The notes under the pieces are model-generated. The model was not told where the DNA came from and did no database searches. It saw only the letters and a program-made list of their open reading frames with translations. 64,000 bases of DNA from Gemmatimonadota bacterium (lineage in GTDB: Bacteria > Latescibacterota > UBA2968): assembly GCA_026705765.1 (NCBI GenBank), contig JAPPAB010000054.1, forward strand, positions 62,001 through 126,000, in the 5' to 3' direction. Of this stretch, positions 35,395 through 44,423 are shown in pieces. Position numbers and translations under genes: made by a program. Each line of letters starts with the position of its first letter. Positions within the stretch are counted from its first letter, which is position 1.

Positions 35395-36975
35395 ATGTCT
35401 GAACTTGTACAAATCTACGATTCGACCCTTCGAGACGGTGCGCAGGCAGAGGGTATTTCGTTTTCCGCTGAAGACAAAACCGTGATTGCACAGCATCTCG
35501 ATGTGATGGGCATTCACTATGTCGAAGGCGGTTGGCCCAATCCGACGAATCCCAAGGATCTCGAATTTTTTGACCGCGTGCGCGATCTCGATTTTCACAA
35601 TACCAAAATTGTCGCTTTTGGCAGTACATGCAGAGTTGACAATCCGCCCGAAGACGATCCCACTCTTACTACTTTGCTCAAGGCAGGAACAGAGGTCATC
35701 ACGCTTTTTGGGAAAAGCTGGACGCTTCACGTGACCGATGTATTGCGGGCAACATTGGACGAAAATCTGCAAATTATCAGGGATTCCTGCGCCTGGCTCA
35801 AGGAAAATGGTCGTGAAGTTATTTACGATGCCGAACACTTTTTTGACGGTTACAAAGCCGATCCCGAATACGCGCTGGAAACTTTGTTGGCCGCACAAGC
35901 AGGCGGGGCAGAGGTGCTCGTTTTGTGCGATACCAATGGCGGTACGATGCCATATCAGATACAGGAGATTATCGGCGATATTCAACCCAGGCTCGATGTG
36001 CCTCTGGGTATTCACACGCACAATGACGCGGGAATGGCTGTGGCCAATAGTATTGTCGCACTCGAAATGGGCGCCACGCATGTGCAGGGTACTATCAATG
36101 GTTATGGAGAGCGCTGTGGCAATGCCAATCTGTGTTCGGTGATTCCAAATATTGAATTTAAGCTGGGGAAGACAGCGATTGGCGCGACAAATCTCACAAA
36201 GCTCATGGAATTATCGCGCTTTGTGAGCGAAATCGCCAATGTCTATCACGATCACCGCCAACCTTATGTGGGCGAGAGTGCTTTTGCTCACAAAGCGGGA
36301 GTTCACGTCGATGCGATGCTCAAACAACCCGTCGCGTATGAACACTGCGATGCGGAATCTGTGGGCAATCAGCGCCGTTTTCTGCTTTCAGAACAATCGG
36401 GTGGCGGGGCTGTTGCTGCAAAATTGCACCATCTGATTCCGGGGTTGGACAAGCGCCATCCAACTGTCCAGAAATTGCTGCAAAAAATTAAGCAACTCGA
36501 ATACGAGGGCTATGTTTTTGAAGCCGCCGAAGCGTCGTTTGAAATTATTGCCCGTCAGATATTGGGCAGTATTCGCAAACCGTTCAAGCTCATCAATTAC
36601 AGGACGATCAATCGCAAAAGTGCTGCAGGATCTGAAGTAGAAGCCATTGTGAAAATAGAAATTGAAGGACAGACCTACCACACGGTTGGTGAAGGCGATG
36701 GTCCTGTCAATGCCCTCGACACGGCATTGCGCCGGGCGCTTGAAAGCGTGTATCCCATGCTGAAAGATGTGCGCCTGGAAGACTACAAAGTGCGCGTGTT
36801 ATCCAGTGCCGATGGTACTGCGGCAAAAGTGCGGGTGCTGATCGAGTCTTCTGACCGGCGGCGCGTGTGGAGTACTGTGGGTGTATCTGAAAATGTCATC
36901 GAAGCCAGTTGGACAGCACTGGTCGATAGTTTGACTTATAAATTGCTACTCGATGGCATCATTGTCGTTGACTGA
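35395..36975 (+). CDS. cimA: (R)-citramalate synthase
   Basis: 526 residues. Condenses acetyl-CoA and pyruvate, the threonine-independent route to 2-oxobutyrate and isoleucine. IYDSTLRDGAQAEGISFS, VEGGWPNPTNPKD, HTHNDAGMAVANS, NGYGERCGNANL and FAHKAGVHVDAM differ from leuA in the way typical of CimA; C-terminal LeuA-type allosteric domain present. AGAGGAAG before the ATG. Confidence 0.93.
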   Translation: MSELVQIYDSTLRDGAQAEGISFSAEDKTVIAQHLDVMGIHYVEGGWPNPTNPKDLEFFDRVRDLDFHNTKIVAFGSTCRVDNPPEDDPTLTTLLKAGTEVITLFGKSWTLHVTDVLRATLDENLQIIRDSCAWLKENGREVIYDAEHFFDGYKADPEYALETLLAAQAGGAEVLVLCDTNGGTMPYQIQEIIGDIQPRLDVPLGIHTHNDAGMAVANSIVALEMGATHVQGTINGYGERCGNANLCSVIPNIEFKLGKTAIGATNLTKLMELSRFVSEIANVYHDHRQPYVGESAFAHKAGVHVDAMLKQPVAYEHCDAESVGNQRRFLLSEQSGGGAVAAKLHHLIPGLDKRHPTVQKLLQKIKQLEYEGYVFEAAEASFEIIARQILGSIRKPFKLINYRTINRKSAAGSEVEAIVKIEIEGQTYHTVGEGDGPVNALDTALRRALESVYPMLKDVRLEDYKVRVLSSADGTAAKVRVLIESSDRRRVWSTVGVSENVIEASWTALVDSLTYKLLLDGIIVVD

Positions 36976-36995
36976 CCCTTTTCAAAGAGTATCGT

Positions 36996-38168
36996 ATGCA
37001 AATCAATTCTCGTCGCATTGAACGGTTGCCGCCCTATGTTTTTCACGAGGTCAATGCCCGTAAGATGTACCTGCGGCGCAAGGGCGTTGATATTATTGAT
37101 CTGGGCATGGGCAATCCCGACCAGCCGACACCGCCACATATTATTGACAAGCTCACCGAGGTTGTCCACGACCCCAAGACGCATGGATATTCGCCATCGG
37201 CGGGTCTTCCGGCTTTGAGGCGGGCGATTTGTCGCCATTACAAACGCCGTTTTGGCGTTGATCTCGATCCGGAAACAGAAGCTATTGTCACGATTGGTTC
37301 AAAAGAGGGGCTGGCGCATATTTGTCTCGCGCTTCTCGATCCAGGCGATCTCGCCATTGTGCCCAATCCGGCGTATCCCCTGCATCTTTATGGTGTCGCG
37401 ATTGCCAATGGCAATGTTTTCAGCTTGCCATTGCGTCCGGAAAAGGAATTTGTGCCCGATCTGCAAATGATTTCGCGGGAGTTGTGGCCCAAACCCAAAG
37501 TGATGATTTTTAATTTTCCTCACAATCCCACCACAGCTACTGTTGATATTTCTTTTTTTGAGGAGATTGTGGATTTTGCCCGCCGTCAAAATATCATTGT
37601 TATTCACGATATGGCCTATTCGGATATTGCGTTTGACGATACTGTGGTGCCGAGTCTTTTACAGGTTAAGGGTGCGAAAGATGTGGGGGTTGAATTTTAC
37701 ACGATGTCCAAGTCCTATAATATGGCTGGTTGGCGCGTGGGGTTTTGTCTTGGAAATCCGGAGGTGATTAAAGCGCTTTCCGTGATCAAAAATTACTACG
37801 ATTACGGCGTTTTTACTCCCATACAGGTCGCTGCAATTTCCGCGCTTGATGGTCCGCAGGACTGCGTGCAGCAATCAGCCGCCAGGTACCAGAGTCGCAG
37901 GGATACGCTGGTAGAAGGTCTCAATCGCATCGGTTGGCCCGTCAACAAGCCCAAAGCGTCGATGTTTGTTTGGGCGCCTATTCCAGAAAAGTATCGGTAT
38001 CTCGGTTCTATGAATTTTTCCCTCAAGCTCATGGAAGAGGCCGAACTCGCGGTTTCTCCCGGTATTGGTTTTGGCGATATGGGCGAGGGCTATGTACGCA
38101 TTTCTCTGGTCGAAAATGAACACCGAATCCGCCAGGCTGTTCGCAATGTCAAACGCGCGCTTTTTTAA
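36996..38168 (+). CDS. PLP-dependent aminotransferase, AlaC/LL-DAP aminotransferase-like
   Basis: 390 residues, class I/II fold. GMGNPDQPTPPHI, FPHNPTTATVD, IVIHDMAYSDIAFD and PLP lysine in SKSYNMAGWRVGF. Closest in pattern to AlaC-type glutamate-pyruvate transaminases; placement right after cimA (20 bp) fits transamination in branched-chain or alanine synthesis. Confidence 0.9.
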   Translation: MQINSRRIERLPPYVFHEVNARKMYLRRKGVDIIDLGMGNPDQPTPPHIIDKLTEVVHDPKTHGYSPSAGLPALRRAICRHYKRRFGVDLDPETEAIVTIGSKEGLAHICLALLDPGDLAIVPNPAYPLHLYGVAIANGNVFSLPLRPEKEFVPDLQMISRELWPKPKVMIFNFPHNPTTATVDISFFEEIVDFARRQNIIVIHDMAYSDIAFDDTVVPSLLQVKGAKDVGVEFYTMSKSYNMAGWRVGFCLGNPEVIKALSVIKNYYDYGVFTPIQVAAISALDGPQDCVQQSAARYQSRRDTLVEGLNRIGWPVNKPKASMFVWAPIPEKYRYLGSMNFSLKLMEEAELAVSPGIGFGDMGEGYVRISLVENEHRIRQAVRNVKRALF

Positions 38169-38216
38169 TAAAAAAGCAAATACAGGCTTGTCCCGGTGAA
38201 AACAGGGTAATAGATC

Positions 38217-39515
38217 ATGATTACACAAATCGAGATCGGGGGGTACCGGCTTCTCGACGAGTTTGAGGCCGACCTCAACCCGCTGACAGTGGTCATTGGC
38301 GCGAATGCCGTTGGCAAGAGTACGCTGATCGATTGTTTGCAACTGATTGCCGATTGTAGCGCGGTTCCGGTAAATACCGCAATGGGTTGGCATGGGAGGG
38401 CAGCATCTCTTCTTACAGTAGGAAACAAAAATCGACGGTTGACATGGAAGATCACTTTTCATAAGTCCGCGGCGACTCCGTGGAATACTGTTCCATTGGC
38501 AAAGGGACAGTCCCTGGTGTACGAGGTCGTTCTCCAGGCCGATGCACAGAGCCAGATGTACCCGCAATACGAGGTTCTCAGGTATCGAGAACCAATGAAG
38601 AGATATGGCGATTCCTCCACATTGCTGGAAGCAACTCCGGATCAACGACGCATATTTGACAGAAAACAACGCCAATTGGTACCGTTTGATGAAGCACAAC
38701 CTCCGCCTGATGGCGTCCGCGAGTCCGATTCGGCGGAAGCTATCTCGAAAAGTGGTCTCCACCAACCTGCACAACAGGAGCCAGCGTTGTTGCTTTCACA
38801 AATTCGCTTCTTCAACGAGTTTCCCATTCCCTCCTTGGTACGCGTTCTATTGGCAAACATGGCGTTCTATCCGGGTTTCGATGTAACACGGTCTTCCGCG
38901 CTTCGTACCAGGGCCGCCGATATCAAGCCGGTTACGACATTATCGGCTAACGGCGATAACTTGGGTACTGTGCTGCACGAAATCCTGACCCGCTATGATT
39001 ACCGTTCTGCAGCAGAGGAGTTGCGCGATTTTCTGCGCGTAGCCTATCCTGCATTTGAGGAAATTCATTGCGATACCACGTATGGAACGCCGCCACAAGT
39101 GATCGTGGGGGTGCGCGAGAAGGGCATGTCCCGCTCTATGGAGTTGGGAGAATTATCCGACGGCTTGGTACGTTTTCTTTGCCTGGCGACAGCTCTGTTA
39201 AATCCTCGACCTTCGCCGTTAGTAGCGATTGATGAACCGGAATTGGGTCTGCATCCCGGTCTGTTGCCGATTGTGGCAGGAATGATCAAGGTAGCTGCGG
39301 AGCGCACACAGGTGCTCGTGACGACGCATAGCCCAGATCTGCTCAACTGCTTCGACATAGCTGATGTTGCCGTTATGGCGCGGAATGCAGATGATGCAAA
39401 GGTCGTGTGGCATCGTCCCGCGAATCGCAAGACACTTGTGCAAATGCTTAAAGATGTTTCAAGCGAAACTCTGGGTGATCTTCATCGCTCCGGCGAACTG
39501 GAGGCTGGCGCATGA
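38217..39515 (+). CDS. AAA/ABC-type ATPase (AAA_21, OLD/RecF-like), probable conflict-system motor
   Basis: 432 residues. Walker A GANAVGKSTLID at about 30, signature-like ELSDGLVRFL, Walker B VAIDEPELGLHP with VTTHSPDLL His switch. Architecture of the overcoming-lysogeny-defect and related SMC-like ATPases, but the TOPRIM nuclease is not fused. Its stop overlaps the DUF4276-like gene by ATGA, so the two are made together. It interrupts an otherwise biosynthetic run (cimA, aminotransferase, then argJ), which suggests acquisition as a cassette. Confidence 0.85.
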   Translation: MITQIEIGGYRLLDEFEADLNPLTVVIGANAVGKSTLIDCLQLIADCSAVPVNTAMGWHGRAASLLTVGNKNRRLTWKITFHKSAATPWNTVPLAKGQSLVYEVVLQADAQSQMYPQYEVLRYREPMKRYGDSSTLLEATPDQRRIFDRKQRQLVPFDEAQPPPDGVRESDSAEAISKSGLHQPAQQEPALLLSQIRFFNEFPIPSLVRVLLANMAFYPGFDVTRSSALRTRAADIKPVTTLSANGDNLGTVLHEILTRYDYRSAAEELRDFLRVAYPAFEEIHCDTTYGTPPQVIVGVREKGMSRSMELGELSDGLVRFLCLATALLNPRPSPLVAIDEPELGLHPGLLPIVAGMIKVAAERTQVLVTTHSPDLLNCFDIADVAVMARNADDAKVVWHRPANRKTLVQMLKDVSSETLGDLHRSGELEAGA

Positions 39516-40180
39516 AGGTGTGGGTTTATGTGGAAGGGAAATCGGATGTTGGTGCATTGTCGGCATTGTGGAGCGGCTGGAAGGAGAAACTCAGGAATGA
39601 AGGCTGGGGCATTCAGCTAATACATCTTGAAAACAAGTCCAACTATTTCATAAAAATTGGACATCGAGTGACCGAGAAATTGTTAAATGATCCAGGCGAT
39701 CTGGTTGTGGGCTTACCCGATCTCTATCCAAATCAAAACTATGCGAATACGGAGTATAGGCACAACAATCTGAAAGAGCTTCAAGGCGTTCAAACGCGCC
39801 TGGTGAAACAACACTTGCAACAAAAGGTTAGAGGGGCGGATGTGGACAGCCACATGGCCCGTTTTTATGCCAGTGCGTTGAAACACGATTTGGAAGTGCT
39901 GCTCCTTGCCGCGACGAGTCAACTTCAATCTCGACTCAAGACGCAGGACAAACTTAGCGTTTGGCGGTTACCTCCAGAAGATCAGAACCAAAGCAAGCCT
40001 CCCAAACGAATCGTTGAGGAACTTTTTTCCAAATATCGCAAGGGGAAGTCCTACAACGATGTAGAGGATGGTCCTGCCATTCTCAGAAATGCAGACTTGC
40101 GAGAGGTGGCGGAACAGTGCCCGGCATTCCGTAACATGATTGATTGGATTGGCGAAAAGACCAAGGTACCTGGATACTGA
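39512..40180 (+). CDS. DUF4276-like protein, TOPRIM-type partner of the ATPase
   Basis: 222 residues. Starts VYVEGKSDVGAL, the acidic motif of TOPRIM-like folds, with later acidic segments GLPDLYP and ALKHDLEVLLLAA. Resembles DUF4276 proteins that pair with AAA ATPases; such pairs include known or suspected defence systems. Candidate effector (nuclease or RNase). The assignment is by motif only. Confidence 0.7.
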   Translation: MKVWVYVEGKSDVGALSALWSGWKEKLRNEGWGIQLIHLENKSNYFIKIGHRVTEKLLNDPGDLVVGLPDLYPNQNYANTEYRHNNLKELQGVQTRLVKQHLQQKVRGADVDSHMARFYASALKHDLEVLLLAATSQLQSRLKTQDKLSVWRLPPEDQNQSKPPKRIVEELFSKYRKGKSYNDVEDGPAILRNADLREVAEQCPAFRNMIDWIGEKTKVPGY

Positions 40181-40221
40181 GACAGAGAGATATTTCGAAA
40201 TTACTACAATTGAGGTGTTTT

Positions 40222-41418
40222 GTGAACATTACAGAAAATACCATCTATCCCCCAAAAGGTTATACGGCCGCCGGACTTCATTGTGGTCTCAAAGATGGGG
40301 ATGAGAAAGATCTCGCGCTTATTGTCTCTGATCGAGCGGCTTCGGCAGCGGGGATGTTTACGACCAATCGCGTGTGTGCAGCACCCGTGCATCTCAATAG
40401 GGAGCATTTGCAAAATGGACGGGCGCAGGTCGTTGTGGTTAATAGCAAAAATGCCAATGCGTGTACTGGAGACCAGGGCATGGCCGATGCGCGGCAGATG
40501 GCGCAATGGGTGGGCAGTGGATTGGATATTGCACCAGAAGACGCGCTGGTCAATTCGACGGGGGTTATTGGTGTGCCTTTGCCGATGGGATGCCTTGAAA
40601 CGGGTATCCGAAATATCATTCCGCAACTCGATGTTGGGGGATGGGACGATGCTTCAGAGGCGATTATGACGACTGATACCGTGCCGAAGAAAGCATCTGT
40701 GCGATGTGAAATAGATGGCTGTGAAATTACCATTGCCGGGATCGCCAAGGGCGCGGGTATGATTGCGCCCAATATGGCGACTATGCTCGCTTTTGTGCTC
40801 ACGGATGCAGCGCTTTCCCCAGGGGTACTCCGGGACGCGCTTTGTGAAGCTGTTACACAATCTTTTAATTGCATTACTGTTGATGGCGATATGAGTACCA
40901 ATGATACAGTTCTGGCTCTGGCAAATGGCGCGGCGAGGAAGAGCGAACTCGCAGGCGAAGACCTCTGTACCTTCCAGGACGCGCTCAATGCAGTCTGTAT
41001 TAGTCTGGCCAAACAAATTGCTCGCGATGGCGAGGGGGCGACCAAACTTATCACTGTGCGCGTTGATGGTGCAGGTACCGAGGCCGATGCACGCACTGTG
41101 GGGCTGTCTGTCGCCAATTCAAATCTCGTCAAGACCGCTGTTTTTGGACGCGATCCCAATTGGGGGCGAATTTTGTGTGCAGCGGGTTATGCTGGCGTTG
41201 ACATTGATCCCGACCGCACAGCCGTTTCAATGGCTGGCATCCCCATTTATGATAATGGTAGTGGTCTTCCTTTTGACCAGGGCCACGCTATCGAAGCTCT
41301 GGGTGCTTCCGATATCGATATTGATATCAATCTGAATATCGGCGAGGCATCGGCTACCATTTATACCTGTGATCTGACTTATGATTATGTCCGTATAAAT
41401 GCCGAATACACGACATGA
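40222..41418 (+). CDS. argJ: Bifunctional ornithine acetyltransferase / N-acetylglutamate synthase
   Basis: 398 residues from GTG 40222 with TGAGG upstream; longer in-frame ATG 40144 would overlap the DUF4276-like gene and is rejected. Arginine synthesis acetyl cycle. The self-cleavage site is the Thr of NMATMLAFVLTD; GMFTTNRVCAAPV, KNANACTGDQG and GRDPNWGRILCAAGYAGVD are family motifs. Confidence 0.95.
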   Translation: MNITENTIYPPKGYTAAGLHCGLKDGDEKDLALIVSDRAASAAGMFTTNRVCAAPVHLNREHLQNGRAQVVVVNSKNANACTGDQGMADARQMAQWVGSGLDIAPEDALVNSTGVIGVPLPMGCLETGIRNIIPQLDVGGWDDASEAIMTTDTVPKKASVRCEIDGCEITIAGIAKGAGMIAPNMATMLAFVLTDAALSPGVLRDALCEAVTQSFNCITVDGDMSTNDTVLALANGAARKSELAGEDLCTFQDALNAVCISLAKQIARDGEGATKLITVRVDGAGTEADARTVGLSVANSNLVKTAVFGRDPNWGRILCAAGYAGVDIDPDRTAVSMAGIPIYDNGSGLPFDQGHAIEALGASDIDIDINLNIGEASATIYTCDLTYDYVRINAEYTT

Positions 41419-41445
41419 AATTTTTTGTTTTAAAGGGGCAAACGT

Positions 41446-41688
41446 ATGGACTTCAAACAAGCTGCAGAGCAACTGAGTTATATGTACAACAATGCACCGA
41501 AAGGTGAGGCCGTAACATTCATTCATTTGTTTGGAATTAAATACGCCGAAGAAATTAACGCATTAAAGGAACGCGGCGTTTCGGTTCAAGAACTGGTCAA
41601 AAAATCCGGACTTTCAGATTCATATAAGACTGAAGTCTCTAAGGGCATTAAGCTGGCAAATTATGTGAATCTAAAGACGAATCTCTAA
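41446..41688 (+). CDS. Small HTH-like protein
   Basis: 80 residues, AAGGGG before the ATG. Sequence GEAVTFIHLFGIKYAEEI, then ELVKKSGLSDSYKTEVSKGIKLANYV, a helix-turn-helix-like pattern seen in small proteins of unknown role. Possible DNA-binding or adaptor protein; no function assigned. Confidence 0.7.
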   Translation: MDFKQAAEQLSYMYNNAPKGEAVTFIHLFGIKYAEEINALKERGVSVQELVKKSGLSDSYKTEVSKGIKLANYVNLKTNL

Positions 41689-41710
41689 AAATTGGCCGCT
41701 TTGATTGTGT

Positions 41711-41741
41711 CATCTGTGTCCATCCGTGTTCATCTGTGGTT
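41711..41741. repeat. Dispersed repeat copy before the aminotransferase gene
   Basis: CATCTGTGTCCATCCGTG... to GGTT, one base different from the reverse complement of the left end of the 33037 element. It ends 7 bp before the aminotransferase ATG and so forms its immediate 5' untranslated region, including the only purine-rich ribosome-site candidate. Confidence 0.75.
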
Positions 41742-41748
41742 GCTTTTT

Positions 41749-42954
41749 ATGCCCAAATCTTTCTTTACACAGCGCGTTCTCAATATTCAGGCTTCTGCGA
41801 CGGTATCGGCTTTTGCCAGGGCAGGAGAACTGAGACGACAGGGCGTTGATCTCATTTCTCTCGTTGCAGGGGAACCCGATTTTGAGACCCCTGAACATAT
41901 AAGAGATGCTGCGATTCGGGCTATTAATGCGGGCCATACGCGATATACCAATCCCGCGTCGGGCATTTTCGAACTCAAAGACGCGATATGCGACAAGTTT
42001 GAGCGCGACAATAATTTGCATTATGTTCCCCCACAAATTATCGTGACGTGTGGGGCAAAACAAACGATCTTTGATGCTATTATCGCTTTGATAGAGGAGG
42101 GGGATGAGGCCGTTATTCCCGCTCCTTATTGGACGAGTTATGCCGATCAGGTGCGCTTAATGGGTGGCAATCCGATCATTGTGCCTACTACGCAAGATTC
42201 GGATTTTTGCATGACGGCACAGCAACTCCAGGATGCCATTACTTCGAGAACAAAATTTGTGCTCTTAAACAGTCCCTGTAATCCCACGGGAAGTGTTTAT
42301 ACTCGTGAGAACCTGAATGCATTGGCCGATGTGATTGCGGGTGCTAATATTTATGTGATTGCCGATGAAATCTACGAAAAGCTTCTCTACGGAGATGCCG
42401 AGCATGTGTCTATTGCCGCTTTGTTGCCCGAGTTGGCAGATAAAACGCTGACTGTCAATGGGGTATCAAAATCCTATGCGATGACCGGATGGCGCGTTGG
42501 GTATGGCGCAGGTCCCCAGAATTTGATTGACCTTATGATTAAGGTGCAGACTCAGGAGACCACGAATACGTGTTCGATTTCCCAATACGCCGCGCTGGAG
42601 GCTCTTACAGGACCCCAAGATTGTGTCGAAGTGATGCGGCGTGCTTATGTTAAACGACGCAATCAAATTGTTTCTCGTCTCAATCAGATGCCGAGCGTAT
42701 CTTGCAATATGCCCCGGGGCGCGTTTTATGTTTTTCCCGATATCTCTGAATACATTGGCAAGTCGTCATCTTGCGGGCGTATTGACAGCGATGTCGAGCT
42801 TTGCAATTTTCTGCTTGAAGAAGCGCGTGTTGCCTGCGTTCCCGGCACGGGTTTTGGAGCGCCGGGGTATCTGCGGTTTTCGTATGCTGCGTCACCCGAG
42901 CATATCGCCCGGGGCATGGACCGCATTGAAGCGGCTTTGACCGCACTTTTATAA
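41749..42954 (+). CDS. aspC: Aspartate aminotransferase-type class I aminotransferase
   Basis: 401 residues from ATG 41749; the in-frame start at 41692 would translate the repeat. SLVAGEPDFETPEHI, NSPCNPTGSVYT, IADEIYEKLLY, and PLP Lys in VSKSYAMTGWRVGYGAGP. Thermus/Rhizobium-type AspC (also possible prephenate or aspartate aminotransferase). 13 bp before accA. Confidence 0.88.
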   Translation: MPKSFFTQRVLNIQASATVSAFARAGELRRQGVDLISLVAGEPDFETPEHIRDAAIRAINAGHTRYTNPASGIFELKDAICDKFERDNNLHYVPPQIIVTCGAKQTIFDAIIALIEEGDEAVIPAPYWTSYADQVRLMGGNPIIVPTTQDSDFCMTAQQLQDAITSRTKFVLLNSPCNPTGSVYTRENLNALADVIAGANIYVIADEIYEKLLYGDAEHVSIAALLPELADKTLTVNGVSKSYAMTGWRVGYGAGPQNLIDLMIKVQTQETTNTCSISQYAALEALTGPQDCVEVMRRAYVKRRNQIVSRLNQMPSVSCNMPRGAFYVFPDISEYIGKSSSCGRIDSDVELCNFLLEEARVACVPGTGFGAPGYLRFSYAASPEHIARGMDRIEAALTALL

Positions 42955-42967
42955 AGGACGATCATTC

Positions 42968-43936
42968 ATGAGCGACCGATCTTATCTCGATTTTGAACAG
43001 CCACTGGCCGAGTTGGAGGAGAAAATCGCCGCGCTTCGGAAACGAGCCAAAGCGGAAGGTCTGGATGTTACTGATGCAATTGAAGTTCTCGAGAAACGCC
43101 ACGCGAAACTCGAACGCGAGATTTTTCGCAATCTCACGCGATGGCAAAAATACCAGCTGTCGCGCCACCCTCAGCGGCCTTATTCGCTGGACTATATCGA
43201 CCGTATAACGTCTGATTTTATTGAACTACATGGGGATCGTTGTAGTGGAAATGATCAGGCGATTGTCGGGGGATTGGCGTATTTTGAAGGCCAACCCATC
43301 GTCGTTATCGGGCAACAAAAAGGGCGCAATACACGCGAGAATCTCAAGCGCAATTTTGGCCTTCCCCATCCTGAAGGATATCGCAAAGCCCTGAGGTTGA
43401 TGCAATTGGCTGCCAAATTTGGTCGGCCCGTGCTTTGTATGATCGATACGCCGGGCGCGTTTCCAGGACTGGCCTCGGAACAGCGAAGCATATCAGAAGC
43501 CATTGCTCGTAACCTTTTTGAGATGGCACGGCTACCTGTTCCCATTGTCGTTGCTATTATAGGTGAGGGTGCGAGCGGGGGGGCACTGGGTATTGGGGTG
43601 GGAGACCAAATACTCATGCTCGAAAATGCCTGGTATTCCGTGATCAATCCCGAGTCCTGTTCGCTCATTCTCTGGCGCAACCGCGACAAACGCACCGAAG
43701 CCGCAGAAGCCATGAAAATTTCGGCTGATGATCTCCTGGACCTCGGTGTCATTGACAGCATTGTGCCAGAGCCTTATGGGGGAGCACATCGCAACTTTGA
43801 TCTGGTCGCGCAAAATCTCAAAGAAGCCGTTTCAGACGCTTTTGCAGAGATTGTTAAAATACCCGCTGAAAATCTTCCAAAATTGCGGGTTGAAAAATTC
43901 AATCGGATGGGGATTTGGGAAGAATCTCATAGATAG
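42968..43936 (+). CDS. accA: Acetyl-CoA carboxylase carboxyltransferase alpha subunit
   Basis: 322 residues, full length. Makes malonyl-CoA with AccD. LDFEQPLAELEEKI start, DRCSGNDQAIVGGLAYF, GQQKGRNTRENL, CMIDTPGAFPG and GEGASGGALGIGVGD carboxyltransferase motifs. accD is not in the window. Confidence 0.96.
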   Translation: MSDRSYLDFEQPLAELEEKIAALRKRAKAEGLDVTDAIEVLEKRHAKLEREIFRNLTRWQKYQLSRHPQRPYSLDYIDRITSDFIELHGDRCSGNDQAIVGGLAYFEGQPIVVIGQQKGRNTRENLKRNFGLPHPEGYRKALRLMQLAAKFGRPVLCMIDTPGAFPGLASEQRSISEAIARNLFEMARLPVPIVVAIIGEGASGGALGIGVGDQILMLENAWYSVINPESCSLILWRNRDKRTEAAEAMKISADDLLDLGVIDSIVPEPYGGAHRNFDLVAQNLKEAVSDAFAEIVKIPAENLPKLRVEKFNRMGIWEESHR

Positions 43937-44070
43937 CGAGATCGTACATTCAGCCCGAATATCCGTGCGAGAAAATCCCGTAAAATTTTTTTTAGATAGC
44001 AATGTTATTAAGTTTCAAGACCTTATTTCAATCACTCAAAAAAAAACGACATTAAAGGGCAATTTAGTAG

Positions 44071-44099
44071 TTGACGAGCGGACTTTCACTATATATATT
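44071..44099 (+). promoter_or_regulatory. Strong predicted promoter downstream of accA
   Basis: TTGACG (44071-44076), 17-nt spacer, TATATT (44094-44099). It points at no protein gene: the next 300 bp hold the candidate RNA gene and its terminator. The stretch 43937-44070 is AT-rich and contains nothing recognisable. Confidence 0.6.
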
Positions 44100-44170
44100 C
44101 TATGTGTGCATCGGAAGAAATTTCTGATGTATCTTTATATTTTTAATATGGTTATAGGTATTTTTATATT

Positions 44171-44402
44171 AGGTGGATGGAGGTTGCTCTAACCTTCCAG
44201 CCCTGAATTGGTCCAGGAGGAATTTGGGTTGGCCTTTAACGGTCAAACTATGGTATTACCGGGGGAGATAATACTATGGTACTGGCCGACAACTGAAGAA
44301 ACCACATCCCTATTTTGGTGCACCCCAATCAGCGAAGGTTGATGGGAAAGACCCCTTCATCCACCTCAACAAAAAAGCGATCCTATTTGGATCGCTTTTT
44401 TC
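44171..44402 (+). ncRNA. Candidate structured small RNA (6S-like rod) with own terminator
   Basis: Five nested helices share one axis: 44171-44183 with 44354-44366 (13 bp, one G-U), 44191-44197 with 44334-44340 (7 bp), 44203-44211 with 44325-44332 (8 bp, one bulge), 44228-44234 with 44284-44290 (7 bp, one G-U) and 44253-44258 with 44269-44274 (6 bp). A larger open region (44212-44227 opposite 44291-44324) lies in the middle. The terminator 44371-44402 follows directly. Length (about 196 nt), closing stem and central bubble resemble 6S RNA, the RNA polymerase regulator; identity is inferred from shape only. A 3' untranslated element of accA is the alternative. Confidence 0.55.
44371..44402. 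terminator. Bidirectional terminator between RNA gene and comEC
   Basis: AAAAAAGCGATCC (44371-44383), 5-nt loop, GGATCGCTTTTTT (44389-44401). Serves the plus-strand RNA or accA transcript and the convergent comEC. Confidence 0.9.
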
Positions 44403-44423
44403 TTTGTTTTTGCCCAACAATGC

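Noticed and set aside
41692-41748. Upstream in-frame start for the aspartate-type aminotransferase
   Set aside because: It would translate the dispersed repeat; family alignment begins at the ATG at 41749.
43728-44192. Plus-strand ORF of 154 codons overlapping the end of accA, including a 21-residue hydrophobic tail from ATG 44127
   Set aside because: Its first half is accA in another frame. The tail peptide has a passable ribosome site but overlaps the closing stem of the RNA candidate and is too short to support.
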